From positions 1-6,386 of the forward strand of contig CAZDAR010000092.1 of NCBI GenBank assembly GCA_964503665.1: 6,386 nucleotides of DNA, read 5' to 3'. This document shows positions 5,672 to 6,386 of this stretch, piece by piece. The DNA is from 40-80 sp964503665 (lineage in GTDB: Bacteria; Bacteroidota; Bacteroidia; Flavobacteriales_D; Crocinitomicaceae). The notes beneath the pieces are model-generated. The model was not told where the DNA came from and searched no databases. It worked only from the letters and a program-made list of their open reading frames with translations. A program made the position numbers and the translations under genes. Numbering within the stretch: position 1 is the first letter of the stretch; the number at the start of each line of letters is the position of its first letter.

Positions 5672-6379
5672 GGCATTATAAACCGACAACCGACAAAAAG
5701 AATAAACTATGAAAATAATACTTTTACTAATCACATTGATTTTTACGACTGGGAATTTGTTTGCTCAGAAACTGTACGTTTGGTGTCCCAAGGAACAAAT
5801 TGCTACTCCAAGACAAGGCTTTTTAGAAAAAGACACTATAGACTTGGTGGTTTTTGACGGAAGAATTTTAACCTCGAAATCAAAAGTTGAATGTACTTCA
5901 GACGAAACTATCAACCAATTGACAGATTTTATAAGACGAACTTATCCTTCAACGACAATAAATATTTTAAACTCAAATCAATATTATAAAGACCCAGCTA
6001 ACAATAGAATTACTGTTAAAATTGGTATTTCGGCATATCACGCAGCGTTTGGAGCTGACGTTAAAGTTGGGATAGGTAGTGTAGGTGGAAATTTTTCTTA
6101 TGGTGTTTTTCCTGAAGGAAAATGGAATGCAGTTACAGCCTATGCAGTGAAAATATATGACTATAGGAATAATAACCAGATAAAGAAAGTAAAAGATATA
6201 TTAAAGACAGCTTCTCGACCAACTACAGGAGGTTATATAACAGCAAAGAACATACTGAATTCTTCACATATTGAAGCAAATCAAGAGATACTATTCTTTA
6301 TTGACGAGACATTAATGAAATAACGCCACATAATAACTAAGTTTTCGTCTTGCCCGAAGGGCTAGAGATGAAAACGCTG
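5666..6379 (+). mobile_element. Putative integron-type gene cassette with one secreted protein
   Basis: A 714-bp unit bounded by G/TT junctions at 5665/5666 and 6379/6380. It holds one plus-strand gene and its 3' palindrome. Its first nine bases, TTATGTGGC (5666-5674), are the exact complement of GCCACATAA (6325-6333), at the left edge of that palindrome. In a cassette excised as a circle these two segments would become the outer arms of the same attC, so the match is what the model predicts. Gene orientation, the short 5' leader (43 bp), the lack of a recognisable promoter and the neighbouring toxin-antitoxin unit all fit. No integrase is in the window. Confidence 0.5.
5709..6323 (+). CDS. 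Secreted protein of unknown function
   Basis: A 204-residue protein starting at ATG 5709 (MKIILLLITLIFTTGNLFAQ), with a signal peptide whose cleavage is likely after residue 18-20 (LFAQ-K, as in many Bacteroidota exported proteins). No lipobox cysteine is present, so it should be periplasmic or released. The mature part has two cysteines (CPKEQ and VECTS) that could form a disulfide. A hydrophobic, glycine-rich middle (AAFGADVKVGIGSVGGNFSY) is followed by an alternating segment (GKWNAVTAYAVKIYDYRNNN) that looks beta-rich, and the protein ends IEANQEILFFIDETLMK. I do not recognise the family. It is the only gene between two attC-like sites. No promoter consensus was found in the 43-bp leader, so expression would come from read-through or an array promoter. 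An A-rich stretch before the ATG stands in for a Shine-Dalgarno. Confidence 0.85.
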   Translation: MKIILLLITLIFTTGNLFAQKLYVWCPKEQIATPRQGFLEKDTIDLVVFDGRILTSKSKVECTSDETINQLTDFIRRTYPSTTINILNSNQYYKDPANNRITVKIGISAYHAAFGADVKVGIGSVGGNFSYGVFPEGKWNAVTAYAVKIYDYRNNNQIKKVKDILKTASRPTTGGYITAKNILNSSHIEANQEILFFIDETLMK

Positions 6380-6385
6380 TTGAAC
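6325..6385 (+). other. attC-like recombination site 2 (short hairpin ending in GTTGAAC)
   Basis: The palindrome starts directly after the stop codon at 6321-6323. GTTTTCGTCT (6341-6350) pairs with AGATGAAAAC (6366-6375), ten pairs with one wobble; a small bulge follows; GCCC (6352-6355) pairs with GGGC (6359-6362) around a GAA loop. Outside, AAC (6335-6337) faces GTT (6379-6381). The right end GTTGAAC fits GTTRRRY exactly. There is no T run after it, so a terminator is unlikely. The left flank GCCACATAA (6325-6333) pairs with the first bases of the cassette rather than with the present right flank, as expected for an integrated cassette. The window ends one base later. Confidence 0.55.
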
Positions 6386-6386
6386 G

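Noticed and set aside
5654..5857. Plus-strand open frame covering the signal-peptide region of the secreted protein
   Set aside because: It overlaps the real gene in another frame and shows no coherent protein features.
6341..6378. Rho-independent terminator after the secreted protein gene
   Set aside because: The stem is followed by GCTGTTGAACG with no T run, and the outer GTT/AAC arms fit an attC-like site better.

Overview
The window looks like a chromosomal segment from a member of Bacteroidota, most likely Flavobacteriaceae. It is AT-rich, lacks Shine-Dalgarno sequences, and has promoter-like sites of the TTTG / TAnnTTTG type. Its gene families (CAT-type amino-acid permease, HXXEE membrane protein, small pentapeptide protein) and the thiolase C-terminus fit that group. 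I could not search a database, so the assignment rests on recognition.

Layout, left to right. Bases 1-160 hold the 3' end of an acetyl-CoA acetyltransferase (+) and its terminator. Bases 173-387 hold the first copy of a non-coding dispersed repeat. Bases 402-2847 are a minus-strand pair: a 14-helix amino-acid permease followed 30 bp later by a voltage-gated-type K+ channel gene broken by a stop at codon 3 and a +1 frameshift. Bases 2973-3173 hold the second copy of the repeat. Bases 3174-4339 are another minus-strand pair: an HXXEE membrane protein broken by an in-frame TGA, and a Qnr/MfpA-shaped pentapeptide protein.

From about 4,400 everything is on the plus strand and looks accessory. There is a small beta-rich protein that seems to have lost its N-terminus, with a strong terminator. 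Next is a HigBA-type toxin-antitoxin pair whose toxin is frameshifted and whose promoter lies so close to the ATG that the mRNA should be leaderless. A 134-bp imperfect palindrome follows, then a single secreted protein of unknown function, then a second palindrome that ends at the window edge.

The most interesting reading is that the right-hand 850 bp is part of an integron-like gene-cassette array without an integrase in view (a CALIN-like locus). Two attC-like palindromes sit just 3' of plus-strand genes and end in GTTATGT and GTTGAAC. The unit between them begins with TTATGTGGC and has the exact complement, GCCACATAA, at the left edge of its own palindrome. This is what is expected if the unit were once a circle closed between G and TT. 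A toxin-antitoxin pair as the neighbouring gene fits known sedentary arrays.

The second theme is decay. Three genes carry clear disabling lesions and a fourth looks truncated, while permease, pentapeptide protein, antitoxin and secreted protein are open. This is either real erosion of an accessory region or, for the two indels, sequencing error.
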